Of a stretch of 64,000 nt of DNA, positions 46,396-59,348 are shown piece after piece. The translations under genes and the position numbers were made by a program. Below the pieces are notes generated by a model, which worked only from the letters and a program-made list of their open reading frames with translations, searched no databases and had not been told where the DNA came from. Position 1 is the stretch's first letter; every line of letters starts with the position of its first letter. This DNA comes from Helianthus annuus (lineage: Eukaryota > Streptophyta > Magnoliopsida > Asterales > Asteraceae): NCBI RefSeq assembly GCF_002127325.2, contig NC_035449.2, positions 82,803,657-82,867,656 on the forward strand. Direction: 5' to 3'.

Positions 46396-47781
46396 TATTA
46401 GTTATTTTATAAGGCTGGATGAGTCGATATTTTTTAAGGTTGGAGGGTGTAAAATAAGGTTCCCATACTAGTCAAGAGTTAAGACACCATGTAGTCAGTG
46501 GAGCTTTAAAACCTTCGTGCTTTAAATAAAGTCCCCATACTAGTTAAGAGTTAACAACCAAGGTGTGATTTGAAACCTTTCCTAATCATTTATTTATTGT
46601 TTTTATCTTTTTCTTCTTTTGTATTTAAAACAACAAAAATCATACAAAACATTAAATTAAAATTACTTAAAAAAATACAAACACAGTTGTTTAATAAAAA
46701 AAAAATTTAAATACCACTTAAACTTGAATTAGTTAAAAAAATTACAAACAAAATTTCAAATTAAAAAACTACTAAAATAAAAATAAAAAACCTACTCCAT
46801 ATTAAGATATTTAGCTTGGATGTTTTCTTTCCAAGCTTCGAAATTCACTCGAGAGCATAGCGAAAGACGCGAGAGGTCTTTCTCAAGGAATTTGAAGTCT
46901 TTTTTCCATTTGCCTCTCCTTTTAAAATTCTTTTTTTTTTCAAGTTGTTCTTGCTCCTTAATTGAGAGAAATCGAGCAATTTTTCGTCCAAACTTTCAAA
47001 GTTCGATTTACCCTACAGTTCATCCGTTGTAGTTCCAAACGAGGAGGTGGCACAGGTTCTCTCCGTCGCCTTGCTTTTATGTGTACAAGGCGGTTGTGGA
47101 AACTCATTCCGTACTTCAAAATCAAAGTCATCAACGTTGTCGTTTAGGTTTCAATAGGAACGAGCATCCGACAAACCTTGAGACAAGTTCAATTTTTGGG
47201 TGTGCTTTACACTGACTTAGATCGTTTAGCCGATCGGCCGGTGTTGATCACTGGCAATACAAGATGCCACTTTGATGATTTTCAATGTAGCTCCCCAGAT
47301 TCTACCAAGTTAAATGCCATATTGTAACTGGCCCTTATTTCATTATGGGCCAACATCCTGATATCCCCATCAATTGAACTGCTTGTGACGATTGGTTATA
47401 AGGCAGTTGAAAATGTTGTTGAAATTGTTATTTTAGTTTGCATTGATGCCCATTTATAGGTAAATGAATGAATTGTTAGAATGTTATTTACCTCGGCCCA
47501 TAGCAACGAATTTTTTTTCACGAATACGTCTCTAAAACACTGGTTCCTCTTGGTTGGCACATATTTAATATAAAAGAAATTATTTTTTTTATGAGATAAA
47601 ATTTTATACTTGTATTAATAAAAGACATTTTTAGTTGTCTAAAAAGATTTTACTTTTAAAAAAACAAATTTACTACATAATATATTTACCAATATTGGAT
47701 ATTCCAATACATTTAGCCACAATCATGACAAAGTAAATTCTTGGGCATTTATACACCTCTCGAATGTATTTGGAACACGTT
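46396..47781. other. Sequence between the duplicated segments, no gene recognised
   Basis: AT-rich to 46800. 46810-47420 is of higher complexity (GAGGAGGTGGCACAGG, GCCGATCGGCCGGTG) and may be decayed gene or transposon sequence, but no frame exceeds about 70 residues and no family is evident. Confidence 0.35.
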
Positions 47782-48159
47782 CTACGTCCGGTTTTTTTCT
47801 ACGGTGTATACCGGTTGCGACGATTGTGGGATTTGTGGAATTTGTGGAATTTGTGTGGAATAGAAGAAGAAACCGGGTGCCGCTTGTGACGAATATGGGG
47901 TTTGTGGTATTTGATAGGTTTGTGGGGAATTATCTGTTATCAACGATGAATACTCGAGCTCGTTCGTGTTTTGATCATGGCACGGGTCGTCTTGGTTGAT
48001 CGATTGACGTTTGCAAAAAAACAAGTGGTTTGAATAAAAAGAGTTTATGTTGTTGTTTGGGAACATGGTGAATGAAAACAAATTTGAGTTGAGATGTGAA
48101 GATTTTGAGAGAAGGGATTTTGTAGTTGTGTAGTAAAAAATCTGATAGGAAATACACAT
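47782..48159 (-). CDS. Copy B: N-terminal part of an unknown Q/P/S-rich protein
   Basis: Minus-strand frame of 125 residues. The likely start is MFPNNNINSFYSN at 48066, because copy A (45470-45613) begins the same way. The rest is low in charge and rich in Gln, Pro, Ser and Tyr (QTYQIPQTPYSSQ, IPQIPQIPQ). It ends at a stop near 47782, or this may be the first exon of a longer gene. Tails of this kind are common at the start of plant transposon-encoded and SANT-domain proteins, but no domain is visible, so I make no assignment. Duplicated upstream sequence at 48160-48370 includes ACACATGTGTAT palindromes and could be a promoter. Confidence 0.3.
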   Translation of the reverse strand: MCISYQIFYYTTTKSLLSKSSHLNSNLFSFTMFPNNNINSFYSNHLFFCKRQSINQDDPCHDQNTNELEYSSLITDNSPQTYQIPQTPYSSQAAPGFFFYSTQIPQIPQIPQSSQPVYTVEKNRT

Positions 48160-48373
48160 ATGGTTAAAAAAAAACTTAATATACTAATAGAAAAAGATGT
48201 TAATTAACTGAGAAATATGAGAAATATTATGGACCATACATTTTCTATAAATTAAAAATAAAATATTTGGTTTTATTTTTACTGCCAATCACACCCTTTT
48301 AAGGTATTCTTTTTGGAAATATACACATGTGTATATTGTCAATTTTGAGATTATACACATGTGTATATCATCA

Positions 48374-48375
<2 letters not shown>

Positions 48376-48430
<55 letters not shown>
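48376..48430. repeat. (TA)n microsatellite
   Basis: About 54 bp of pure AT alternation, left border of the MITE cluster. Similar tracts lie at 48946-49066, 50392-50438, 58108-58176, 58305-58367, 58861-58903, 59306-59345, 60208-60279, 60791-60817, 61523-61570, 61775-61839, 62553-62602 and 63441-63552. Reading frames of repeated Ile-Tyr over them are not genes. Confidence 0.98.
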
Positions 48431-49068
<638 letters not shown>

Positions 49069-49348
49069 TACTTATTTTTCAATTTCAAACACATATTGAC
49101 ACATATGTACAATAGGAAAAACATGTTTAGAATCATAATATTCTTTATATACATTAACAAACACATATGTACAATACTTATTTTTCAATTTTAAACACGT
49201 ATATACAAATATGTGTAATTCAAAAAAAAAAGGTAGTAGAAAAAGGGACGATTTAGCCAAAAAATTTCGCATAGGAAAAATGCGTGATTCTGAATGTTTC
49301 TCACATTTTTCAATTACCCTATTACTTCTCACATGATCTTATATATAT

Positions 49349-50388
49349 AGGAGAAGGATCCGTTAGAAACAATCCTTTATTGCGATAACCGCGAGAACCA
49401 GTGTGAACACAACTAAAAAATACCTAAAGAAATAAAAAAAACACTTAATTTTTTTTTAATTTAAAAAAAAAATCGCTATATTTCGTCACTAAGAAAACCA
49501 AAAAAATAAAAATCGAGTAACAATTATCCATGCACATGTGCATATGTATCATTTCTTTGACAGATTCCGTAATACATTACTAATATCAGACAATTGCACT
49601 TTCATTTACGCTACCATTTATAATACACTACTTTTTTACATTAACAATATTAGAAATGCACATGTGCATCTATATGTATGAACTTGTTATAACATTAACA
49701 ACATTAGATATGCACATGTGCATCTATACGTACGAACATGTTATAACGTGTTTTGTTACACCACTTTGAGTACGCTTTCCCTTTCATCTATCATACCATC
49801 CATAATACACTAACATTACCTCCTAACATCCGTGATACAATATCATTACCTCCTACCATCCATAATACAATACTATTACCAATATTTCACTTTATTACAT
49901 GTACATCAACACCCTTTATACCATCCAAACAACATATTACATCGTAAAGTAACAAATATAATCAAACCATCAACCACTAGATATAACTAACCAAAACACA
50001 TGTATATGGGCCTACTTCATCATTTAAAATCACAAACAACTTTTTGTACCAAAACACGTTATATGATGGTTATATATAATGATGCACATGTGCATTTTTA
50101 ATATTGGTAATGTAAAAAGTAGTGTATTGCGGATGGTAATGTAAATAAAAGTGCATTTGTCTACTACTAGTAATATATTACGGAATTCGTCCAAGAAATG
50201 ATACATATGCACATGTGCATCTATGATTGTTACTCGGTAAAAAAGGGTTTTTGTAACGAAATCTAGCGATTTTTTTCAAAAATATTAAAAAAAATTGTGT
50301 GTTTTATAGATTTTTTTAGGTACTTTTTTGTGTTCACGTTGGTTCTCGCGGTTCTCGCAATAAAGGTGGTTCTCGCATGAACCCTACC

Positions 50389-50391
<3 letters not shown>
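49349..50391 (+). mobile_element. Foldback element, family Z, copy 1
   Basis: Ends are inverted: AGGAGAAGGATCCGTTAG on the left, GGGTAGGGTTCATGCGAGAA on the complement of the right. Both continue into CTTTATTGCG...CCGCGAGAACCA. The inverted arms reach about 330 bp (49349-49680 with 50066-50391), so most of the element could fold into one hairpin. Five TGCACATGTGCA palindromes lie near 49533, 49655, 49712, 50082 and 50208. No coding. Confidence 0.7.
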
Positions 50392-50438
<47 letters not shown>

Positions 50439-50441
<3 letters not shown>

Positions 50442-53092
50442 CGCTAAAATTAAAACCACCTCCAGTTGTAAGAACCGAGAGAACCACTTTTCAAACATTA
50501 GATCTTCAAGATCAATGGATGAGATTAAAAGTAATTAAAAAGTATTATTAAATATTTTTTGTCTTATCATGTCTTTAATATTTTAATCCAAAAGGGTAGT
50601 TTAGTAAAATTACTCTATTTTGTCTTTATTGTTTTTTTATTTTTTTTTGTATTATTATATTAGTTTTTATTTTTTAAACATAATTTTTTTATTAAAAGCA
50701 TTTTCAAATTCAGATTTTTTACAGATTTTTTAAACTTTTTACGTTTTACGTTTTTACGTTTTATGTTTTTACTTTAACCTTTTTACGTTTTACGTCAAAC
50801 TTTTTTACGTTATACGTTAAAAACTTTATGTTTTACGTTAAATTTTTTACGTTCTACTTTTTACTTTTTATGTTTTACGTTTTACGTAAAACATTTTACG
50901 GTTTACGTTAAACTTTTTACGTTTTTACGTTTTACGTTTTTCGTTTTTACATTTAACGTTAAACTTTTTACGTTTTTACTTTTTACGTTTTACGTTAAAC
51001 TTTTTACGTTTTACGTTTTTACGTTTTACGTTAAAAAGTTTACGGTTTAACTTTTTTTTCACAAAAACATAGGTGTCTCAGATAGATTGTTATCTCCATC
51101 GACTGGGGAAAAGAATATAAAAAAGAGTAAATTACAAGTTTTGTCCTTTATGTTTACATCAAATTTCAGACGCTGTCCTTTAGCGCAAAAGTTGACAGGC
51201 GGTGTCCTTTACCTTTTAAAATCTTGCACGTTTTGTCCTTTAGGCCAAACCCAGTTAGATTTTTTGGTTAAAGCTAGTTATATGCAAGGCACATGAGGGT
51301 ACTATTGTAATTTCACCTACCAAGGACTATTGTATAAGATAAATTATATCAAGGGACTATTATGTAAAAATAAAACAAAATAATTTCTGAAATTAGCAAC
51401 CACCTGTCACCACCATCCTCCACCACCACCGTTCATATTGTTGTCAAGACCACAAAAGCTCAAAATTAATAATGCTCAAAACCACAAAAGCTTCATATTG
51501 TTGTCAAGCTGCAAAGATCATGGAGATCCACCTGTCCTCGATCCCCAAAAACCCTACCATCAGATAGCACAAATTTTGTGAGTGTGGGTTGAAATTAAAT
51601 TAACAAGATACTATCAATACAAACAGCCAACCTAATTAATTTCATTTAAATTATAACTTACAACCTTGACAGTCTATGCTTGGTGGTTCTTTGAATATAT
51701 GATTCATTGATGGACGTTGATTTCGACTTTCGTTTAGGCAGTGATAATCAATATCGGAGAACTAATAATCCTCAAAATCCACAATCCACCACCAATCCGG
51801 CCACCACCACCTGCAACCGCCCCTAAAACCACCTCCACCACCATAAACACACCTTCACTATCCACAACCCACCTTCAGCATCCATAGACCACAACCCACC
51901 ATCACATCCACCTTCACCATCCAAAACCCACCACCACATCCACCTTCACCATCCAAAACCCACCATCGTACACCTCCCACCACCGCCACCCATCATCACC
52001 ATTGCACCCACCACCGTAAACCTCCCACCACCGCTAAACCCAACATCACCATCACACCCCACCACAATCCCCCACCCACCGTCGTACGGAGATTTAGAGA
52101 GAGAGAGTGTGTGTGAGTACAGTGGTTTTTTAGAGAGAGAGAGAGTGCGACAGAGAGCTTCTATTATAGAGAGAGAGAAGAAAGGGGGAGAGAAAGTGGA
52201 GAGAGGGAGAGAGAGAATATGCAGAGAATTTAGAGACGAGAATTTAATATATTTTCTATTTTTACAAAATTATCCCAAACTATATATTACTTACACAATA
52301 GCCCCTTGAATGGTGAAATTACAATACTACCCTCATATGCCTTGCACATGACTAGATTTAACCAAAAAATCTAACTGGGTTTGGCCTAAAAGACAAAACG
52401 TGCAAGATTTTGAAAGGTAAAGGACACCGCCTGTCAACTTTTACGCTAAAGGACAGCGCCTGAAATTTGATGTAAACATAAAGGACAAAACTTGTAATTT
52501 ACTCTATAAAAAACCAACAACATCAAAATAAAGTGTATCTCGAAAAAAACGGGATTTGGCTCAGATTTTCCGATAGTTAAAAGGCTGCAAAGTGGGGTTG
52601 CACGTTCAAAAACCTACCCTCCGCCATCGTTGCCGCGCCATCGTCATCAAAATCTAGTTTTTTTTTTTTTTTTTTTGCATCATCGCCACCCAATCCAACA
52701 GATCAAAACCCCACCTAGTTTACTAATCAAAAGTTACCAGAAAATCAAGATCACAGGCCAAAAATCACCAGAAAATCAAAAATCAACAGAAAAGCAAAGA
52801 ACATAGTTCACTGATAAAAAATCAATAGATCAAACCCACAGAGTTCATCAGATTCTTGTTCATGACCTACAGATCAAACCCACAGCTCCAAAATCAACAG
52901 ATCAAACCCACAGATCAAAAATCAACAGATCAAACCCACCGAATATGCAACTTACTCGAACAAAGAATCTGATGAACTAGTCTTGAACCAACTAACCCAC
53001 CGAATATGCAACTTACTCGAACAAATATCAAGACCAGGACCGCCGCTGCTCACGGCGGCGCTACCGTCGGCCCGTCACCGTTAGTGCCAGTT

Positions 53093-53149
<57 letters not shown>

Positions 53150-53585
53150 ATGTTCCACCGCCACAGAAGAACTGAACCACCGGCATCACGCGCCGCTACC
53201 ATAGTTGGTGGCCAGCCGATTACTGTATAGACGGAGGGGGGGTGTTTGGTTGGTGGTTGTCGTCGGAAAGAGGGGAACCAAGGGGTGTGGGTGGGTCGCT
53301 GGTAAGTATCGCCGGAGAGCAAACGGTCGGCGTCACGCCGGTGTCCGTCGTGACTGACGTTAGGCAGAGAGAAAGTGAGAGAGGGACAAACTGGTGAATG
53401 TAGAAGATGATGAATGTGAAGGAGATAATGAGAGATGAGAGAGGTTATAAAGTCATAGACTTTAAATGAAGAAAGATGTAGATTTGACATTTAGGGTAAA
53501 TGACCAAAATACCCCTTTTTCTGATTGGTTGAGAGTGGTTCTCGTGGTTCTTACAACTGGAGATGATTTTCATTTTAGCGCTCCT
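50439..53585 (+). mobile_element. Family X, copy 1 (contains a MULE-type MITE)
   Basis: Left end GGGCGCTAAAATTAAAACCA, right end complement AGGAGCGCTAAAATGAAAAT; both run on as GTTGTAAGAACC.CGAGAACCAC, a terminal inverted repeat of about 50 bp. 50730-51060 is an ACGTTTTACG minisatellite. Without the insert at 51125-52504 it is about 1.75 kb. The internal sequence matches family X copy 2 in reverse orientation. CT repeats lie at 53094-53147. No convincing gene. Confidence 0.7.
51125..52504 (+). mobile_element. Mutator-like (MULE) MITE with 9-bp target duplication
   Basis: TATAAAAAA at 51116-51124 and 52505-52513 flanks long inverted repeats starting GAGTAAATTACAAGTTTTGT. The arms (51125-51300 with 52330-52504) match over about 175 bp with few differences. 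A 9-bp duplication and long terminal inverted repeats are hallmarks of Mutator-like elements. The interior has CCACCACC/CACCTTCACCATCC repeats (51780-52080) and GAGA repeats (52090-52220). No transposase. Confidence 0.85.
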
Positions 53586-53596
53586 CTAAATATATA

Positions 53597-55999
53597 GAAA
53601 CGGGATCGGGAGGAAACGCTCAAAAGTGTGAGAACAGTGAGAACGCTTCATGGCCCAACACGTGTCACGCCGCTTCGAAAAGGGCGGAGGGGCTTTTGTG
53701 TCCTTTCATCTTTTGCTTTTCCAGATCCGCTTTTTCCCAATGTTGTTTTAACTTTTGGGTTTTAACATTTTTGGCGTTAACCAAATTCAATAATTAATGG
53801 CGTTTTAATAGTTTCATTGTATCAACATTTTGGCGTTTATGGCGTTTATTCACACCGTATGCCATTGGAACCCAGGGTGCAGGAAATCTATTTGAGTGGC
53901 GTTTTCCAAGGGGTTTTAAACAAGATGGCCTATTGTTCTATTATTTTTTATAAACATTTTGACGTTTTACTATTGTTAAATTATATTTCAACCACAGAAA
54001 AAAAATACAAGGGAAGGAAATAAATTAAAAATCCTAATCGAATCTCTTTTCCCATTCTTCACTGTCATCAGTTTCTCTCTTCTTTAGTAGTACAAGAACT
54101 GTCACCAAATATATGGCGTTTTATGTAAAACTTAACAAACCAATCGGTTTGATTTTTTTTTTGCCTGCTCTTCTGTTGAACTGGCTTTTTTGTGGATGTT
54201 TGAGGACATAGATCTATGGCGTGTGAGTGGGTTTTTCGCTTTTTCTTTACCTGAATCTTCATCTTTATAGTAAGCCCACTCTTCAGTGTCATTGATCTAT
54301 TCTCCTCATCCAAACCTTCTTCAAGAACAAAAAATACAAAATGCCATATAACTGGCATCTGTATCTTTTTCTTGAAATTTTGTCCATCTCATGCAGCAAA
54401 ATCTTTCTGAGTTACTCCCCTATGATAACAATTCATTCAGTTTATTTGTTGGCGTTTTACAGTGGGTGATATTTAGTAGTATTGGCGTTTGTTTTTTTTG
54501 GTTTGGTCAAATAGAAAGTTTCTGAGATGTATCATTTTGTAGGATGTCTTTTTGGCGCCTAAATTAGGCGGTGCATTATTATTATAAAGTATTCGTCTTT
54601 TCAGTTACTGTTTTGTAATTAATGTTTTTGATAAGCTTTATCTCTGAAGTCTGTAACACGTCCCATCTTTCAAGTTTGGCGTTTTAGATTCTTCAGTATT
54701 ACTGCTTTTGTATTTACTGTTTCTAGTTACATTTTCAAGTTTGCTTTTTATTTTTTATTATTTTTTTTGGGTTTTTATAATAATTTTTCTAAGTAATTTT
54801 ATTATAGTTTGGGAGGTTTTTAGTGGCGTTTAACTGGATGATATCTTTTAAACAAGCATTTTGGCTGTTTTGGCGTTTTTATTATATATGGCGTTTTTAT
54901 TATATAACATTTAACTGAATAGAAAAATAAAAAAAAAAGAATACATAAACAATTGATCTTCCAAATCTTCTCTGTCACCAGTCTCTTTCTTCTTTTTTGA
55001 ATCATGTTAACTGGCTGGTTCGACTTTCGTATGATTCATTTTATTTTTTTGTTTTTGAAGTAGTTTTTTGTGTTGCTGTTTGGAACCACACAGTCTGACA
55101 TCAACATCTTTTTCTTGAAGATTTGTCCATCTTATGCAGCAAAATGTTATTGAGTTTAGATCATCCAGCCAACAATCTTGAATTTTTTTTACAATCAACG
55201 ATGTTTGATTTTTTAACTTTTTTGGCGTTTTACCGATAAAAAGAACGCCACGAAATAAGATCACCTTAAAACCTCAAATTTTGATCATGCTAAAATCAAT
55301 AATGTTTTGCTGTATGAGATGGACAACATTGTTAATCCTCGGTTAAGAAAGATAACTGACAATGTTGTCCACTCCATACAGCTAAACTTTATTGACAACA
55401 AACCTCAATAATGTTTTTGTATGTTTTGGCGTTATAAATTGGATGGAAGTTTACGATAAGTCAATAAGATTTTACTCAATGAAATGGACAATATCCTCAC
55501 TTAAGGATTTTGTCTATTTCATTGAGCGAAATCTTACTAACAGCCAAACTGAATTTCAAAAAATCATTTTGGGGTAGAAGATACTTGATGTTTGGGTTTT
55601 TTGGCGTTTCTAAGGCGAATGGGTTATATCAAATATGGCGTTTGGGTTTTTGTGTGAGTTTTTAATTGAAGGTCTGAGATGTTATATATATAGGGTTTTT
55701 TTGGCAGTTTTTTAGGCGGGATTTTACTATAATTAAGTTTGGCGTTTTATATTTAATGGCGTTTTACTTAGAATGGTCTGTGATTTTTGTTTTTGGCGTT
55801 TTATTTCATGAGATAGCGTTTTGTGTGGAGTAGTCAAAAGACCCTTTTACCCTTAATGAAGCGCGTCTACGTAATAAAATTGATGTTATTTACGAAAGCG
55901 CCACCGCGCCAATCTAGTCCATAGATTGTTTTGATCGGGCGATCGTTAAGCGTTCTCACCGTTCTCACACTTTCTACCGTTTTCTCTAAATCCCGACCC
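53597..55999 (+). mobile_element. Family R: element with dispersed TGGCGTTTT motif
   Basis: Ends are imperfect inverted repeats containing GTGTGAGAAC.GTGAGAACGCTT, between short TA runs. TGGCGTTT(T) occurs about 20 times over 53760-55830 on the plus strand, irregularly spaced. Internal sequence includes pairs of inverted segments (55297-55394 and 55463-55537). A segment near 54361-54410 recurs at 55105-55155. Small frames here lack any recognisable domain. Confidence 0.6.
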
Positions 56000-56009
56000 T
56001 ATATATATA

Positions 56010-58105
56010 GGGAGCCGCTAAAATAAAAATCACACTCAGTTGTAAGAACCGCGAGAACCACTTTCCACCAATTAGACTTTGCCACATATATAATATTATT
56101 TTATAACCTAAAGGGTAATTTGGTCATTTACCCCAAATGTCAAATCTCTCCCTCTCTCTTCATTTAAAGCCACCAGACCTTCTCTCTTCATTTAACATCT
56201 CTCATATTTCTCTCTCTTAAAATATAAAGCCCTCATCTCTCTCGAAAATCATTTACCCCACCAGACCTTCTCTCCCTCTGGCTGTAATTTTGGTGCCCCT
56301 TTTACTCCGACAAGCACCCTCCTTCTTCTCCGGTGAGCCGCACCACACCCCTAAACCTCCTCTCTCTTCCTTCTCGTTATTTCGGCAATGATACAGACCG
56401 ATTCCGACCATTTTTCAGGCTAGCCGACACCCTCTAAACCCCTCTCTCACCCTTTTGTATTGCACCACACACTCTACACACACGCACCCCCTGTAAACCC
56501 CCCAACACCCCCTTGTTTCTCGATTTAACGGTCGGCCACCTCCCTAGGGTGGAGATGATGACGATGATGTTGAAGATGAAGGTGGAGGTGGCCGACGGTG
56601 GCATTGGCCGTCGGAGCCATGTCAGCGACGTCGTTATCGGTGGTGTTTATGTTCAGGTTCGGTTAGTTCATCACCGAATTTTGTTTGATTCAGTTTTTGG
56701 TTCGGGTTTGAGATTTTGTTTGATTTAGTTTTAGAGATGTATATGATGAACCATTGTCTCTGTTTTGTTGTTTGAATCTTTGTTTTGAGTGGTAGGTTGA
56801 GGTGGTGCCGGTGATTGGGTTGTGGGTAGAGGTGGTGGTGGTTTTGGGGGTGGCCCGACGATGTTAACGGCGGTGGTGTTGGAGGTGGTGGCCATGTGAG
56901 TGGTGGTGTCGTCGGTGTCGGAGGTGGTGGCTATGTGAGGATTGACGGTGGTGGTAGGTCCTTGACGGCGATTATGTAGGTTTGGGGTTTTTTGATTCTG
57001 TTGGTTTTTGGTATGTTGGGGGTTGATTGGGGTCTTTGATTTTGTTGATTTGTGTATTTTTTATAGTTTGGGTTTAAAAAAAGCTATGGGGATTTTCGAG
57101 TTGGCAGTGATAGGGCGAGAAATTCTTTTCCGACAGTTTGATGACGATGGCGCGGCAATGACGGTGGAAGGTAGGTTTTTCACCTGCAACCCCGCTTTTG
57201 CAGCCATGAGTATTGGAAACTTTGAGCCAAACCCCGTTTTTTTCAATGCCCACACATGATTTTTGAGTTTGTTGCTTTTTTTTTATTTTTTGTTGTTTGG
57301 TTTTTGATTTTCTGTTGTTGATTTTTTATTTTTTGTTGTTTGGTTTTTTATCTGTTGTTAAAAATGTGGGTTTCTTGATTTTTGTATGATTTTTTATCTT
57401 TGGTATGGATTTGAAAGATTTCGGGTGTCTTTTTTTGGTAGTTTTGAACAGTGAAATATGTGGGTTTTGATTTTCGTTGTTGGTTTTTTATAGTTTTTTC
57501 CCAGTCAATGATGATAACAATCTATCTGAGACACCTACCGAATTGCAATTTATGGGTGGGTTCGTTTTGTGTAAAAAAAAGTTAAAATCGTAAACTTTTT
57601 TAACATAAAACGTAAAACGTAAACTTTTTAACTTAAAACGTAAAGCGTAAACTTTTTAACATGAAACGTAAAACGTAAACTTTTTAACGTAAAACGTAAA
57701 CTTTTTAACGTAAAACGTAAACTTTTTATCGTAAAACACAAAACGTAAACTTTTTAACGTAAAACATAAAACGTAAACTTTTTAACGTAAAAGTAAAATT
57801 GTTTTGGTTTAAAAATCTGGATCTAAAATGGTTTTTAGTAAAAAATTATGTTTTAAAAAAACACGTAATATAATAATACAAAAAAAGTAATAAAAAACAA
57901 TAAAGACAAAAAGACAAAAATGACTAAATTTAGTAAACTAACCTTTTATATTAAAATATTAAAGACATAATAAGACCAAAAATATTTAATAATACTTTTT
58001 AATTACTTTTAATCTCATCCATTAATCATTAATCTTGAATATCTAATGGTTGAAAAGTGGTTCTCTCGGTTCTTACAACTGGGAGTGGTTTTCATTTTAG
58101 CGCTC

Positions 58106-58107
<2 letters not shown>
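56010..58107 (-). mobile_element. Family X, copy 2, inverted relative to copy 1
   Basis: Left end GGGAGCCGCTAAAATAAAAA pairs with the right end of copy 1 as its complement, and 57498-58107 is the complement of 50439-51108, including the minisatellite (57590-57790). The middle (57090-57270) matches 52530-52650 reversed. GGTGG-rich sequence at 56560-56960 may be captured gene sequence, but no intact frame is present. Confidence 0.68.
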
Positions 58108-58176
<69 letters not shown>

Positions 58177-58178
<2 letters not shown>

Positions 58179-58301
58179 TAGAGATTCCTGTAAAATTACT
58201 TTTTTACCCTTTTAAATTAATTTAGATTTAGGACACATGTCATCTCCACAATATTTCTTACTTTTCTCACACTTTTAAGCTTTTTTACAATAACCTTACC
58301 C

Positions 58302-58304
<3 letters not shown>
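58177..58304 (+). mobile_element. Short MITE-like element, family T
   Basis: 128 bp between two (TA)n tracts, GGTAGAGATTCCTGTAAAAT to the inverted GTAGGGTAAGGTTATTGTAA. The ends are only loosely inverted. Confidence 0.45.
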
Positions 58305-58367
<63 letters not shown>

Positions 58368-58370
<3 letters not shown>

Positions 58371-58856
58371 GGAAAGGTTCATTTGGGAAGAAATTTAATG
58401 TGAGAAGAAAAAGAAGAAATGGTATAATGATAAAACATTAAATAGTTTATAACTCCCCCTATTAATTATGTTATCTCTCATTAATAAAGCAAAAAACATT
58501 TTATCCTACACATTTCAAAATTTATCCTACATATATCTTACACTTACCGAAATTTACCATACACATATCTAAAGTTACCATACACATTTAAAAATTTATC
58601 CTACACCTACTAAAATTTATACTACACATGTCAAAAATAGTCCTTCACCATAAATTATTTTATCTTGAAAGAGTATATTTAAAAGTGAGTTACATATTTA
58701 ATTAGTTAGCTAATTAATTACAATTATAAATTTATCTATATGCGCTTATTAAAAACATTAAATATACATATTAAAAGAAATAAAATGGAGCATTTCTATT
58801 GGTTTAAAACTTATTCTTTTTATTCTTACAATTTTTTTCTTCTCATTTGAACCATC

Positions 58857-58860
<4 letters not shown>
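58368..58860 (-). mobile_element. MITE family Y, copy 2 (inverted)
   Basis: Reverse orientation of family Y: starts GAGGGAAAGGTTCATTTGGG and ends TCATTTGAACCATCCACT. Tandem AATTTATCCTACACAT units at 58500-58640. Confidence 0.72.
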
Positions 58861-58903
<43 letters not shown>

Positions 58904-58908
<5 letters not shown>

Positions 58909-59302
58909 CCACTAAAATGAAAACCACCTCCAGTTGTAAGAACCATGAGAACTACACCATACGGGGTGAGTTGGACCAAAATTTTTTTTTCATAAACGTA
59001 GATGCGTGTACTATAAACACATCTGTAAAAAAAATTCAAAAAAAAAATTCGAGTGTGTAGTTTTTAGCACCACAAGTTTGTGTTTACGGGCACCGTAAAT
59101 TTTAAATAAAATTTACGGTACCCGTAAAAACAAACTTGTGGTGCTCAAAACTACACTCACGACATTTTTTTTGAATTTTTTTACAAATGTGTTTATAATA
59201 CATGCATCTACGTTTATGACAAAAAAATTTGGTCTAACTCGCCCCGGATCAAAAAGTTCTCATGGTTCTTACAACTGGAGGTGGTTTTCATTTTAGCGGT
59301 CC

Positions 59303-59305
<3 letters not shown>
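58904..59305 (+). mobile_element. Family X-related hairpin MITE (copy 3)
   Basis: Ends GGGTACCACTAAAATGAAAA and the complement GGGGACCGCTAAAATGAAAA. The two halves are inverted over almost the entire 402 bp, meeting near 59106 (TACGGTGCC/GGTACCGTA). It would fold as one long hairpin. Confidence 0.78.

Positions 59306-59345
<40 letters not shown>

Positions 59346-59348
<3 letters not shown>

Noticed and set aside
52109..52309. 66-residue frame in the MULE MITE
   Set aside because: GAGA-repeat translation with no domain.
56513..57259. Frames of 71-83 residues in family X copy 2 that might be a captured gene
   Set aside because: Short, rich in GGTGG repeats, not preserved in family X copy 1. 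Capture is possible but not supported.
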